64,000 nucleotides of DNA from Phaeoceros laevis. Its lineage: Eukaryota; Anthocerotophyta; Anthocerotopsida; Notothyladales. Below are positions 11,643 to 24,387 of the stretch, piece by piece. The stretch covers positions 1-64,000 of the forward strand of contig JBNGIQ010009265.1 of the NCBI GenBank assembly GCA_049999765.1. The letters run 5' to 3'. How positions within the stretch are numbered: the first letter of the stretch is position 1; every line of letters begins with the position of its first letter. Made by a program: the position numbers and the translations under genes. Below the pieces are notes generated by a model, which was given only the letters and a program-made list of their open reading frames with translations, made no database searches and was not told where the DNA came from.

Positions 11643-14079
11643 TGCCTAGGAGGCTGCTTCCACTTCTTTGATTTCCGTGCAGTTGCCCTAAACAAAGCTT
11701 GTGATGACCAGCCGATGTGAAACACTCTGCTAATATTAGCTGGGCAATTGCTCTGGCTCTAAGCTGCCACCGACAGATAGGCTTGCTAGGCAAGTTGAAG
11801 GTCACCTGAGGGGTTCTCCTTCGAATTGTACAGAAGCCTGAGCAATTTATTAGGTAACCTTGGGCACATGCCAAGTTCGATGTTTTGACCCAACTTTCAG
11901 GGATGTCTTCCACATATGTACCGAGTCAAGGAATTGGTTTTCTTAGATTCAGTTTGGTTGTTGCACCGACCGTCTTGGGTTTTATATGTGAAGACCGTGC
12001 AAGCGCCCCAAAGGATCAGTGCAAGGGTGAGGCCTCCCCGCAGCATCTCAGGAACAAACTTGCAGGGCCCTGCTGCTTGGCTTGGCCACTAGCTGTTCAA
12101 TCCACCATTGTTTGGCAAATTGGCATCACGTCCTCCAGTGTGCCAACAGTGAACAGTACAGCGAAGTTCAATCCGTGGAAAGCCTTCGCTACACACCTAA
12201 TGCATTGATGTGTCTCTCAGAGGACAAAGGACTCACTGCCTAGGCTCACACCAAGTGGAATTGATGGATCACTGAACCAAGGCAACCGACTCTGCAGGGG
12301 GTACCCTTGGTTGTAGATACCTGCCTGAAGTCCACTGCACCTCATTTCGACCCCTTCCGCCTGTCCTGTAACTCCAGTTTGCTGTCTTACCACCCAAGCT
12401 TGTCAAGGAAACGTAAAGCTAGTCAGGCAAACACTTCGGAGGACAAGAGAGCCAGTGTCAGACCTGACGGCATTCTCGGTGTCAAAGGTCATCATGGCAG
12501 TCTCGCCGCTTCCCTGTACAGGGGCGTCAAGATATAACCACTGACGAATGGCCTCATGTATGCGCCAGTTCTTCTCGATCCTCCACCTATTCACTCAACT
12601 CTCAAACGCTTGAGCTTTTATCAGCTACCTCTGTTGGAAGTTGGACTCTTGTCGCCGTTTTCATTGGCATAGAGTGCTCACAAGTTACAACCACCTTGAG
12701 GACGTGCAAAAAGGCCCAGGCACCACTGCAGAGGCAGGTTTTTTGTTTTTACCAAGTGTCGTTATCTCATCAGGGCAGGGTAGGTCTGCTGCATGTCTCC
12801 TGTGCAGTTAATCTTGCAGTGGACCACCAAAGCCATTCCCTAGCTCTACTGTCTCTGCCCCACAGTGTACTTGCTGGAGGTCTGACACAAGGAGAACGTG
12901 GTGCCTCCACATCCAGCCTGTGTCTCGACTCTCCACTGTTTCTTTCAGCAGATTGGGTGCCAGTGTAGGTTGTTGGCCCAATTCGAATAGCTTGAAAATA
13001 CGGTGGCGTTCCTGTGGGTGGGACATGGTGTGATCTGACGGAGCTTGACATTCCTCCTAGCCCCAGATAACTATGTACTTCAAGGGACCGTCAAACCATC
13101 AACGATGACAACCGACAGCTGATTTCACCGCTGGGAGGTGAAAGCGGCATAATTGGCGATACGCGGATGTCGGGAAGTTTCGCCGATTGCCTGTGCAGCT
13201 GGCGGTCGCTCCTTTTTGTCCGCTGCAGCAACTCCCCGAAATTTGCTGCTGGAGATTGCTGCCGCCTTTCCCACACAAATCCGTGATGGGCCTCATCGTG
13301 GAAGGGGATCGCAGCTCCGGACACACCTCAAGTTGATGGTTTGATCTCCGGATATTGTGCTGGGAACGCCGAATTTTTGGGCAGAGATTGCGACATTTCC
13401 GGTGTCTTGCCTGTGCAGCAAGCAGTACCTGGCGGTGTGCATCTTTTTTTGCGGAAGCATACTCGCCGCCAGATGGTGCAGTCGGCTGGCATTGCCTCGT
13501 CTTGGGTTGCCTTCTACCGGTTGTGGGAGGCGATGGATTCGAGATCGTAGTTGGTCGATCCATTGCGAGCTGCATGCTAGGTTTTCATATTCCGAATTTC
13601 GTGGTGGAATTCAGTCGTGGGGTAGTCCACATCGCAGTTCCGGTAGAAGTGGGCATGTGTTCCTTTGTATGGTGCAGTGGCTGACGGTCATCCCTTGCTT
13701 ACAGTTACCGAGTCGAAGCTGGCAAGACCTGCATTTGTCTTACTCTAATTTTAGTTCTTTCACATGTGTCTTGCATATCTTAGGCTAAGTTGTGCGGTCG
13801 TTTGTCTCTGGTCAGCTGTTCCGTCTCAATTCTAGAACTTCTTCCCCGTCTGACTATATTACAGCCCTCTTTCAGCCTTGGGCCTGTTGGAATTGCTGCA
13901 TTATACCTCAAGCCCTCTGCAACCTCTTCATTCTTTTATACATATTACATACTTACTCGTATATCATTGGGACCATGGAAGAGTTTATTTCATCACTGGC
14001 CAATTTGATTGCAAGACCTGCTTCGAGGCCGTGCTTACCTTGGTTATGGCCCAACTGTTGAGAACACTCTGCCAGCAAG
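11643..14079. other. Intergenic and 5' untranslated exon region of the IQ-motif gene
   Basis: Many overlapping ORFs on both strands without recognisable domains. Near the end, gccagcaag followed by gtatgt at 14080 is a strong splice donor. It pairs with the acceptor ttccttgcag at 14161-14170, so sequence just upstream of 14080 is probably a 5' untranslated exon of the next gene. Read through that junction, the upstream frame does not continue into the IQ protein. Confidence 0.5.
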
Positions 14080-14170
14080 GTATGTACTGGATGTGTCTGG
14101 TGTCTGCATGCTGTAGCCCTTGAAGTTCCTTACAATTGTGGACCTGACGCCATAGAATTTTTCCTTGCAG

Positions 14171-17100
14171 ATGCGTCGTGTGGCTTCGTATGGAGGCCCA
14201 AGTGGGGTTCCTGCCTCGCAGAGGCTCAAGCACAAACTTGCAGAGACAGCTGGCATGCGTGTGTTTTCAGACAGGCTCTCGCAAGAGCAAGGTTTTCTGG
14301 CTCCTCTTGCTGAGGAGGAAGATGGGAGAGTTTTGCATAGCACATCCTGGGCCACACGCAACTTCTTCTCAACTGCTTCCACCTTGAAAAAGTTTGTAAA
14401 AGGCTCCAAGTTTTGGGGTTCGACCACCAAAGAGCCTGTGGTGTTCGCAGAGGAGGAGAAGATACTTGGAACAACACTTTCCTCAGATGGAGCTGAGTCT
14501 TCAGCTGGCGACCAACCACAGCCTGAGACTGAGAGTTCAGTTCAGGAAGCTGAGAGTGACGAGGCAGTTTCTTCTGTTCAAACAGGCATGCCACCGGTCA
14601 CCTCAGAGAGCCGAGACAATGCAAGTAAAAACTACAGCAACCTAGGAGGTCCAAGGACGAATCACAAGAGGAGTGCTAGTGATCCAGCAGATCTTGTTCA
14701 GTCAACCTTCCTAACGAACTGGAATGCCAGCGTATTATCCGACAGTCAGAACAATGGACCACGTCAGCTTGATACCTTGGGTGGGGAAAGGCAGATTTGT
14801 TTCGATATGCCCCAGCAGGGGGTTGAGGGAGGAATCCAAAGGTCAATTTTGTATCCAGCAGCTGACATTTTGATTGGAAGTAACAAGAATACGTATTCTC
14901 TAGGTGCCATCCCTTCTACAGAGGTGGGAACTGATCCTCCTGTAAATTCTGAGCACACTGGACTTACAAAGGTATGCACACCTCATGAAAGCTGCAGTCT
15001 TACCTTGCAGAGTCGTTCAAATACTGTACAAACATCAGACGCGGACTATTTGGTGGAAGACCTGAATCCAGAATCGGCAGAAACAACGTTGGGTGCCAGG
15101 TGTGCTGCTGCTTTGAAGATCCAATGCTGTTACAGACAATGGGTCACTCGGAAGCGATACATGTTACTGAGGGAAACAACAAGGAAACTGCAGGCCCTCT
15201 ATCGGGCAAAAAAGGCACAGGAGGATTATCAGAGTCTTCGTCGTAAGGTGGCACTTTGCCAGAGATTATGGCGAAGGCGCAGAAGTTTTTGGATGCATCT
15301 CAGTGCCCTTGCTGTAGAAGCAGTTCGGTTGCAATCTGTGCAGCACAGATCTGCAATGGTGATACAGAGCTGTTGGAGGGCACATGTTCAAAAGTTGGCA
15401 TTTTGTAAGCTTATTCAGTTGCAGAAGGCTGAGAATGAAGCTGCTCGCATTATACAGAAGAGATGGAAACATTTTCATCAGATTTGTGTGGAGGAACATA
15501 AGAGTACTATTAGAGTACGTGCAGCAGTGGTAATCCAGGCATTTGTGCGTGGGCGGTCGGCGAGGAGCTTTGTCCTTATTCAAAATCATTCAGCTGTGAT
15601 TATTCAAAGGGAATGGAGGGCTCACCGACACCGTTTTTCCTCTGCAGCAGCTGTAAAACTCCAGGTGAAGCTTAGCTGTTTACTTGAAATACTGATAAAG
15701 CACTTTACTCATCAAAAGTTGTTCTCCGCACTTTGTTGTGTGGCTCTGGGTTTGGAAAAAGCATGTTTGTGTACTAATTTGTGTTCTTACTTGACTGTAG
15801 AGGTGGTGGCGTGGTTATAAACTGCAGCTTTCTGATCGAGCATATTTTCAAAAATGCAAATTAGCTGCCATCAGTCTTCAGTGCATGTGGAGGACCTGGG
15901 TCGCAAGACGATCATTGCTATATTTGCAAATGGAGAAAAGTGTGAAAATGAAAGCAGTCACTAGCCTGCAGGCTTATGTTCGGGGTCGTTCCGTGCGTCA
16001 TTTGGTCTTGAAGCAGCACAATGCTGCATCAATCATTCAGCGTTGTTGGCACAACCACCGGTATAAACACTGTTGATGGAACTTATGTGGATTATTGCAT
16101 CTTCCGTCTTTGCATCCTTGACTCATCCTTTTGTATTATATTCGTTGAGTAAAGAATGATATCCTAAGTAGTTATACTAATACTCAGGCAATGTGCAGGT
16201 TTAAACAGCAATATCATGCAGCTATCATAATTCAAACCTGGTGGCGAGGGTTTGTTTGCAGGAAAAGGGTACACTCCATGCTATGCTTGGGTTGGCCAGA
16301 TCAGGACATTGTTGCAGGCAGGGACAGTGGTTCATTTTGTGTCTCTGCTGTATCGGTTCTGGAGAGACTGGATGTTGGAACAGGAGAAAATTCTTCGATC
16401 AGAGTTCATGAGGGCTCTGAACATGTATCACAGTCTTCATTTCTCACTCAGAGTGTTGATGGAAGCTCAATCAAAGGAATGCCAGCCCGACCTGAAGTGG
16501 AACTAGAGTACTGTGATTCAGATGAGGTTTACAGTTATGAAATGATCGAAGACATTTTTTCAAAAGGACCCTCAGTCAGCCTGCCATCTTCTCCTATTTG
16601 GGACACTTCGTCAGTGGTGAGAGCTAGCGAACCAGTCTTGGAAGTTGCTCCTCATGTATCCACGAATGACTTAAATCTGGAGGCCTGCTGTAAGGAGAAT
16701 ATTACCAGTGACAACACGTTGAGCACCCATGAAGACTGGAATGATGTGCAAATAGATAGATTGGATGAGTGCCTAGACACGTGCCTTGCAGCACTTAAAC
16801 CTTTTCCCATTGTATCCAGCATCGAGCTTGATGAGAAAATCTCTCAGACTGCTTCCACAGTAAGGACAAATGAGATCACAGATGGGGCTGTGAATGAGGT
16901 CGGAAAAGCAGCTACGTCCGGGCATCTTGCTCACACCGGAGATAGCTCCAGGTCATGTGTAAATGCATCATGTCAGCCTGGTTGTTTCAAAGGCGCGTCT
17001 GGGAAGGAAGATCATCAGCCATGTGCAAAAATGACGGACTCTGAGAATCCAGTTGAGATTCCGACTCCTGAGGTATCAGAATGCTTTTCAGTTTGGATTG

Positions 17101-18148
17101 GTTTCCGTTGAACTCCCCCTGCCCAGTTTTACTTACTCTTGCCTGCACCTATCAGGTAGAAAAGAAGTTTCGAAAGCAACCTAGTGGCTTACATCAACTG
17201 AACTTGCACCGAAACGAAGAGAGGCTTCAACATTTTGCCCGAGTTTTTCTCCTACAAAGACAGATTGCACATCAGCAATTGCGAGCTCAATTAGCTCCAC
17301 CTTTTCCACCTCCACATGTGAGTAGTTGCACGTCATCTATGAATGATGTTAATTCATTCACATTGTTTGTATCAAATGATTGCCCTGTCTAAGTTTGTGA
17401 GTGGAATTGTCCTTGAAACTGTTTATGAGTTGATGATTCTAACTTCTCAAACCATCCACAGGGCATTTTAGCTCCCGATCTTGATGGGCAAGACATGCCT
17501 GATATTGGAATGAAGGCAGTTAGTCAAGGAGGCTATCTAGGTGAAGCAGGTGCTGTTGAAGCCACCGAGGCTGAGGACTCTGTTGAAGTTCCGACTTGTT
17601 GTGCTCATCTACAAAGTTTACAAGGACAAGATCCACAATCTCGTGGGGACATTGAAGATTTCAGTAACCGAACAGCTTCGTCCGATCCATCAGTGATTTC
17701 TGGGGCGTCTTCAATTCTTGTACACAGTACCACTATAAATGCTTCTTCGAAACGCGCAGGAGTCGAACTTCCAGTGGTCTCCTCACACAATCTTGGATCA
17801 AGGACAGCAGGGTCAGATGTGGTTGTTGACATGACAGAGCTACTGAAACAGCTGGATGACGTCTATGGAGCTTCAAAACCTCATGCAGAGTACCTTACAA
17901 GTCCGGTTCTACTGTCTAAGGAGACGGTTGTGTATATAGGCGATGACGAGGAGACCCATGACAGAACGCGAAAGGCTGCATTTGGTTTAAAGCGAGATTC
18001 TGCATTGCTGACTGATGTGGTCGGCACAAAACGTTTAGGTATGCCTGATGTTAATGCAATGCTGGTTATCCTGGTAGCCATGGTGGTCTACACAAGAACA
18101 ATCTTGCGTTCCTCGTTCCTCAGGACTAAGGAGTCACAGAGGAAATGA
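14171..18148 (+). CDS. Multi-IQ-motif calmodulin-binding protein
   Basis: Five coding exons (14171-15664, 15801-16060, 16199-17072, 17156-17317, 17462-18148) join in phase to 1158 residues. Residues about 1-310 are low-complexity. About 312-610 hold roughly twelve IQ motifs in series, for example AALKIQCCYRQWVTRKRY, AMVIQSCWRAHVQKLAF, AVVIQAFVRGRSARSF, AVKLQRWWRGYKLQL and AAIIIQTWWRGFVCRKR. IQ motifs bind calmodulin or related EF-hand proteins, usually without calcium. No kinesin, myosin or calponin-homology domain is present, so this is neither a myosin nor a complete ASPM; I cannot name the family. The rest is acidic and Ser-rich, with a short hydrophobic run (AMLVILVAMVVY) near the C-terminus. 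That ending is uncertain: a possible donor (tttag/gtatgc) at about 18040 could splice it away. Confidence 0.8.
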
Positions 18149-20150
18149 TTGTAGCAACATTCAATTGTAGCATATGTGACGAGCTCTGGTGTCACAAGTA
18201 GTCAGTCAGACAGGGCTGGATTTGTGCCTCGTGCGAATCTGCACGTTGGAGATTGAACAACACGGACAAAACCAGCCGGATGATCAAGGGGGATTTTGTA
18301 CATCGAACACAAGCTCTTGGTGCTAGTCTTGCTAAGGGCTCTGATCTGATGAGTTCGCACGGGATATCAAATGGTGAGAAATCATCATTACGACCAGGGT
18401 GTGCAATTTATTCGTTGCTTCTCCTGGTCATTCATATTAAAGCTGGTGAGTGTTGTTGATGACAACAGACGTTCTGACTACAGACGTTCTTTATTTTTTC
18501 TTGTTGACCTCAGGCATCTCACCAAGTTGTTTGCCGCGCCTCATGCTGCAAACTGAAGTTTTGCTTGGAACTTGCTGATGATTGTGGAACACTTCTCTGC
18601 TTCAATGTGCGAAAGGTTGGTTGATGGCACCACTAGACAGTGGAAGCAACTCTTGAGAGGCATTGGCCTAATAAGTGGTTTTGTTACCGAGGCAGGCAGA
18701 GCATTTGTGCGTTTGTGCACTGCAATTGGAGGGGATAAAAATTGTAACTCCGACTGGGATATAGCAATCTGCCACAATGCTGTGTGCTTGAAGTCTCTCT
18801 CTGTTCCATATATCTTCTCTGTTGTCTTCGCTGTGGGTTCGTTCGTTTGAATGTGATCTGGACATGCATGATCTGGGTCTGAACGTGGAGCACTAATTGG
18901 AACTTGCTGTTACAAAAGTAACTGCCGTGTTGCTTCAGTGGTTGACAGGGGCATGTACCTGATCGCGATAGACCAAGGCTGTCATTCTGTATCGGTTGAC
19001 ATGGAGCCATTCGGTAACCAGTGATAGCATACTCAGAAGATACTTGATGTATAGCAGGCATGCAGTTTCCGCGTACGTCAGATGAGAGTCGAGACGTCCT
19101 CCTCCATGTGCATCTGCGGAGACGGGCATGGCGTAGAATGTGCCTGAAAAGAAGCTGACTTGATCGCAGTGTGCATACGGTACGGGGGAAGCGGAGTGTC
19201 ACTTCCGCCGTTGCTATGAGAAATGTAAAATGCATGAAACACGCTGGGCTGAGTTGAATGAAGATCAACAGCTCCAGCAGGCGCCAGCTTTCTAGCTATA
19301 GGTGGAAACAGCAAGGGCGGCACGCACATCAGCATGACGATATTGGCACCGGCCTGAGACTGGACAGTGTACGGGGCATGGTGAAACTGTTGCGAATCCC
19401 CCCCCCCCTTGTGAAATTCTTCAAGTGCCCCCTTTTGTCTGCGTCTGCCTCGCAGATGATGAAGACATGTCACCTAGATCCATTAGTGTCTCCCATGGCT
19501 GCAGCTAAATAGTGAATGTCTCAAATGATCACCGTGTGCAACAGGCATCTTTTCCTGGGCCATTGCCGTCGCTCTACGTAACGAGACAGAAACAAAGTGG
19601 CAGGACCATCCGATGCTTCCACACAGAGGCGAGGGACAGACTGTCTTGAGCTCCCCGTTTGAGGTCAGAAATGTACCGGATGCAGCGCTGGCCTCTGCTC
19701 TGACCATATCTTAGCATTCCTCACGACATGTCCATCTCTTCCGCGTGCCCCCTTGTTTGTTCTCTGCTGCCCCAGGAAAGGACAGTTTAACCATTCTGCT
19801 GGGTTAGATTAACCGTAGGGAGGGTGATGGTTAGGGCTGGTGTAGCGGCTGGTGGTTGGTCGCGGTCTCATGGGATTTCGCAACGACAGGTCCTTGTACA
19901 GTATCATCGGTGTATACCAAACTGGGCGGGAAATTATGGCAGCAAGAAGCGACAACCTTGCACATGTGCATGTGCACGAAATATCTCTTTTCGATCTGCT
20001 AGCCATACCCACGAAAGTTCTGCATTTGTTTATTTCCACTTCCGGTCTGGATGATGATTCATCTTGCCGCCTTTACCTTTGTTCCTTCGGAATCCTTCCC
20101 ACGGCCCTACTAGGGATAGGTGGTAGAAACTTTTGAGGAATTCCTCCCAG
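18149..20150. other. Intergenic, no gene recognised
   Basis: Short ORFs overlap on both strands with no known motif. A run of about ten C residues lies at about 19399-19408. The first part may be 3' untranslated sequence of the IQ-motif gene. Confidence 0.5.
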
Positions 20151-20660
20151 TTTAAAACAAATTATCATATTTATAACAGTTAAAAACAATTTCTACCAAT
20201 TTTGAGGAGTTTAAAATAAATTGAGAAGTTTAAAACAAATTGGAGAGTTTAAAAGAATATATTTACAGTCGACCAAGATATATATCAAACATATTTACGG
20301 TCGATCAAGATATATTACAGATTAATGTATATTTAATTTTTTAAAAAATTATATCAAATATATTTACAGTCGACCGAGATATATATCAAACATATTTATG
20401 ATGGATCGAGATATATTACAGATTAATTTATATTAAAAATTATTTTTTAATAAATATAATATATTTAAAACATGATATTTACCAAAAATCTGTTTAAAAA
20501 CATGGTATTTACCAAAAATTTGATTAAGACAGGGTGTTTCCACCAATTGGTAAGTACCTGGTAGTTACTTTGATTTTCGAAAGGCCTGGTAAAAACTGTT
20601 TTAAACTATTTTAAACTGATATTTACCAATTGGTAATTACCAGCTAATTTCTACCGGGAC
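20151..20660. repeat. Very AT-rich block with 101-bp direct repeat
   Basis: The motif atatttacagtcgacc begins at 20259 and again at 20360. It is followed both times by gagatatatatcaaacatat-like sequence and atattacagattaat, giving two similar units with a 101-bp period. Nearby are repeated gtttaaaacaaatt and atttaccaa motifs. Base composition differs sharply from flanking DNA, suggesting a decayed repeat or inserted element. No coding capacity. Confidence 0.75.
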
Positions 20661-22694
20661 ACCCCTAAGCCCTACAACTTACTGTTTACGCATTTTCATA
20701 GAATGTGTGTGTTTGTAGACAGCTTTACATGGAGATGGGCTTGAGCATGTAAGTAGCTGGTGGGAAATTTTACTTGAACAACCACAGTGGTAGATTAGTA
20801 CTTTGCAAGTTGCAAAATGCTCACCTTGTGTAGTCTAGCTTGGAAGAAGAAGAAACTTTACTACGTGCTTGAGGAATCCAAAAGGTTCACGTGTTTGTGA
20901 AAGAAATGATCACTTTGTACAATGTGAGACTACGTTATGTGTAAGTTATGTCTCCTCAACATCCACTTCACTTTGTGTATGAAGTTCATATTTGTGTTTT
21001 CTTTACAGGTGCTCTCTGTGAATCAAAACTATTTTTGAATCTTCAGCTTCTTTTTTTGGCGACTATGGCAATTTTTATGTCCATCGATTCAATGCAGGGT
21101 TCTGTAATTGAAAGGTTTATTGAGCGAGAAGAAAAAATTGAATTGAAATATATTCACCGCATCCTCCACCCTTAAGCACAGTTTTGTATGTTGAGAAAGA
21201 TACATTGCTAGTAAGTGATGGCCTCGGCCTTGGTTAGGACTCTCTCAGTCACTTGGCCTTCCCCTCATGGAAGCCTGGCTCCAGCCACAACTCAATCCTT
21301 ACAAGAAAGCCAACCAGACAACCAATTTTCACCCATGACAGAAGACTCCTGAAATGGCAAAGTTGCTAGTAAGTTCAAACTGTTGCAAATCATGCCCCAG
21401 TTCATGAACAGCCCGGTCATTTTAGGCTGCAAAGCCGGAAATGTGGAGTCCTGAATCAACAACCAGCGAAAATAAATCACCGACAGTAGTAGACTAGTCA
21501 GCATAATGGTATTTTTCAAGTAGTGCAAGTCTGAGGTTTTAGTATCCAAACAAAAAAATGAGAACTTACTGTAGATGTGTGCTAGTTTCTGCATTAGGCC
21601 CTACGACAATACGAAATGGACATACTTGAAGAAGAATTTTGCACTGAGATCAAAATGAAGAAAGTAGTGCATGAGTTAAGGTCGCGAGCAGGGTGCTTGC
21701 TCGCTACACAAGGTCATTTTTGGGCGGTACTTGCAGAACTTGACTATGAAAGAATGTACTTTTTTCCTAAAAAAATAATGCAAATGATACAAATTGTGGC
21801 ATATTAAAGTAGAGCTCATTAGACCATTTCAAAAAAATTATATTTAAAAAGATAGTAAATTTTTCAAAGTACTTAGGGTTTTGGGAGCTAAACTTCATTA
21901 TTTTGTAGCAAAAGTGACAGCGGCCTTATTATGCATATTTGTTTGATTTTGTATGCAAAGATTTAGAATCAACAAGTGCACAAAAGTACCTAAATTCAGA
22001 GAAATGGTACCCCGAGCCAAAGGTGGACATATGTACTTTTTTTTTAAGGTTAAACCTTCGTATCTTGTAGTCAAAGAATGCAAATCTCGCAGAAAAGGTA
22101 CTTTTTAGACTCTCCTTAATGAGATCTTCCAATGGATGTAAAAAATATATAATTCGATATTTGTACGAAATATTTATTATGAAGGTTTGAAGTTAGAACT
22201 TATCTAAAATGTGAGAGGTGGACATCTAGAAACGACCTAGTGTAACCTTGTACGTACCCAGCAACACGTTCCCAACCTCTTTTTTTGCATGCATTTAATG
22301 TCAAACTGCAGGCCTGACTGATGTGCAACACAATGGATGCGGATATGCTTTTCGAGTACTAGGTGGAAGGGCAGAGAAAGCCAAAGATAATCATAGTTAC
22401 AGTGCAAGCGTAAGAGAAGACTGTGATGGTTTGCCGACTTATGAGGCAGAATTTGGATGTACAGAGGAATGATCTTGTGATCATGACTGCTATTAACCTC
22501 AGCCTACGGTGCTAGGATGAAGACCTGGGCTAAGCTTCTATAGGACTAGAGAGCACTCCTCACATAGATTTTTTGGACATATAGATCGCAAGGAGATGAA
22601 AGTGATTGTGGAGTTTGCAACAACGTGGGCGCCGCATTCCCTGTAGTAGTGGGAGAAGATGGATCCATAGACATGTAGAAGCAAGTACTAGTAC

Positions 22695-22726
<32 letters not shown>

Positions 22727-23640
22727 AAGGAGGACGACACACCTGGACGATTCCACAAGAGAATCACGTGGGCTGCCTTTGGCTGGGGGTTCAGGGTCAC
22801 ACGTGTGAACACAATGTGAAACAATTTGAACTTGGAAGCCCGCTTGAGAATTGCATATGTCAATGTGAGCTTGGAGATCTTCTAGAAGGGGTTGCAAGTG
22901 GGTAACTAACTAGAGCCTTACATAAAGTCATGGGTAAATGACTAGCTTATTACTGCCCTAACTAAGTTGAAAGCTCTAGTAGTGATTGGGGATTAAATTT
23001 TATTTCAATGTAAGTTCCGAAAATATATAAAAGCGCATCATTTCACCAGAAAAAAGAGAATTGCATCTATAGGAAGCGAAATGCTGCTTCATGTGGGCAG
23101 CCCATTATCCAATAGATAGCAATTCACTAAGGCAAAATGACCTAAATGCATACAACCTCAATTTGAGATTTGAGTATAGTGGAGTTCATTGATTGCGGAA
23201 CATTGGTCGTCTCACCTGCTCGTGCTAAATATATGCGTTTCCCTTGTGCAAGTATGGAATTGAAGTAGTCTCATTCCACTAATCTCTTAATTCCTATTTC
23301 GATTAGGGTAAGGACCAAATTGCAAAGAACTTGCTAGATGCTTTATACTTCCAACCAAATTAGCGAATTCGGGCCAGGGCATGTGGATCTTATGTGAAAT
23401 GCCACATGTGAGCTGAAGACGAACTCCAAGCATTTGATGGCAAATCCTTTTTGGATTGTAGAGAGGGAGAGAGAGAGCGTTTTCCGGCGCTGGTGGCATG
23501 GCTCTGTGAATGGGTCGTGCCTCTTAAAATAGCCTGTAGCTTCGACAACATTCAAAAATTTGAAAGTTTCACAGTTTCTGGCGGCCAATAAACCATAGGG
23601 CAAAGCAAAGTAACGGCAGCACGGTAAGTGCAATCAGCCT
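20661..23640. other. Intergenic, AT-rich, no gene recognised
   Basis: ORFs are short. Those around 22546-22905 derive partly from the TAG microsatellite and read as Ser or Tyr/Leu runs. The minus-strand ORFs at 21292-21594 and 21929-22132 have no recognised motif. Confidence 0.5.
22688..22726 (+). repeat. (TAG)n microsatellite
   Basis: About a dozen TAG triplets, preceded by two imperfect tac/tag units. Confidence 0.95.
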
Positions 23641-24387
23641 ATTCCAAGCCTTGCTTTCTCTCTCTTCCTTCACCAGTCCCCAAAATCTGAACTCTCCTGC
23701 TTCATACTTTTCACTTTCCCTCCATCTGCTGCCACTGCGCCCGCCTCTGTCTCTAGCTGGTTCGCTCACTCCCCCGCTTTGCCTCGTCTGCGCGGGCTCC
23801 TGGCACCAGCCGTGCCTGGTTGCGCCATCCCCGCCTGCTGCGGCTGCATCTAAGAGGGTCGTCAGAGCTTATCCCGCCTCTTCCCTGGTCGCATGCGCCG
23901 GGACGGGGCTGGGGCCAACTCCTCCCAGCTCCTCTGGCCTTCCGGTGCATGCTCTCGGATGAGCCATTCTGGCCAGGGCATTGCACGGAGATTGTGCCTG
24001 GAGCTTGTGAGCCAGCTCAGGGATGCCCTTGGAGCGGTTGTGAGCTCAAGACGGGCAGTGCATTGAAAGTAGGGACTGTGGTGTTTGGGTCACTGGAAGC
24101 AGGGAATGCAGATGCTAGCTCGGCAATGCCGGTGGTGATGGCGATGGCTGTAACGGCGAGGTGGCCTTCGGGAAGATGAAGACCTGCCTCGGTTGGCTCT
24201 AGTACGCCGGCAGGAGCCATGGCCGAATTCAGGCGGCTATTGTAAAGTGAGGAATCGAGCTTTGACTTGCAGTCAGCGGAGCACGGGAAATTTGATGGTG
24301 AGGAGAAACGCGATGCTTAGGAAAAGCACTAGCCCGGAGTAGCTTTTGACTGCGCATTTGGGAGTGCGTGCCAGCTCGCACAGCAAG
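23641..24387 (+). other. Presumed promoter and leader of the CIP7-like gene
   Basis: A pyrimidine-rich tract (ctctctctcttcc) near 23655 is followed by a GC-rich segment to about 24050. No ORF matches the downstream protein, so this is more likely promoter and 5' untranslated sequence than missing coding sequence. Confidence 0.4.

Noticed and set aside
13091-13788. Overlapping ORFs on both strands upstream of the IQ gene
   Set aside because: Frames conflict and lack domains. The upstream frame is out of phase with the IQ protein across the 14080-14170 intron, so it is probably untranslated.
22546-22905. Ser-run and Tyr/Leu-run ORFs
   Set aside because: Generated by the (TAG)n microsatellite.
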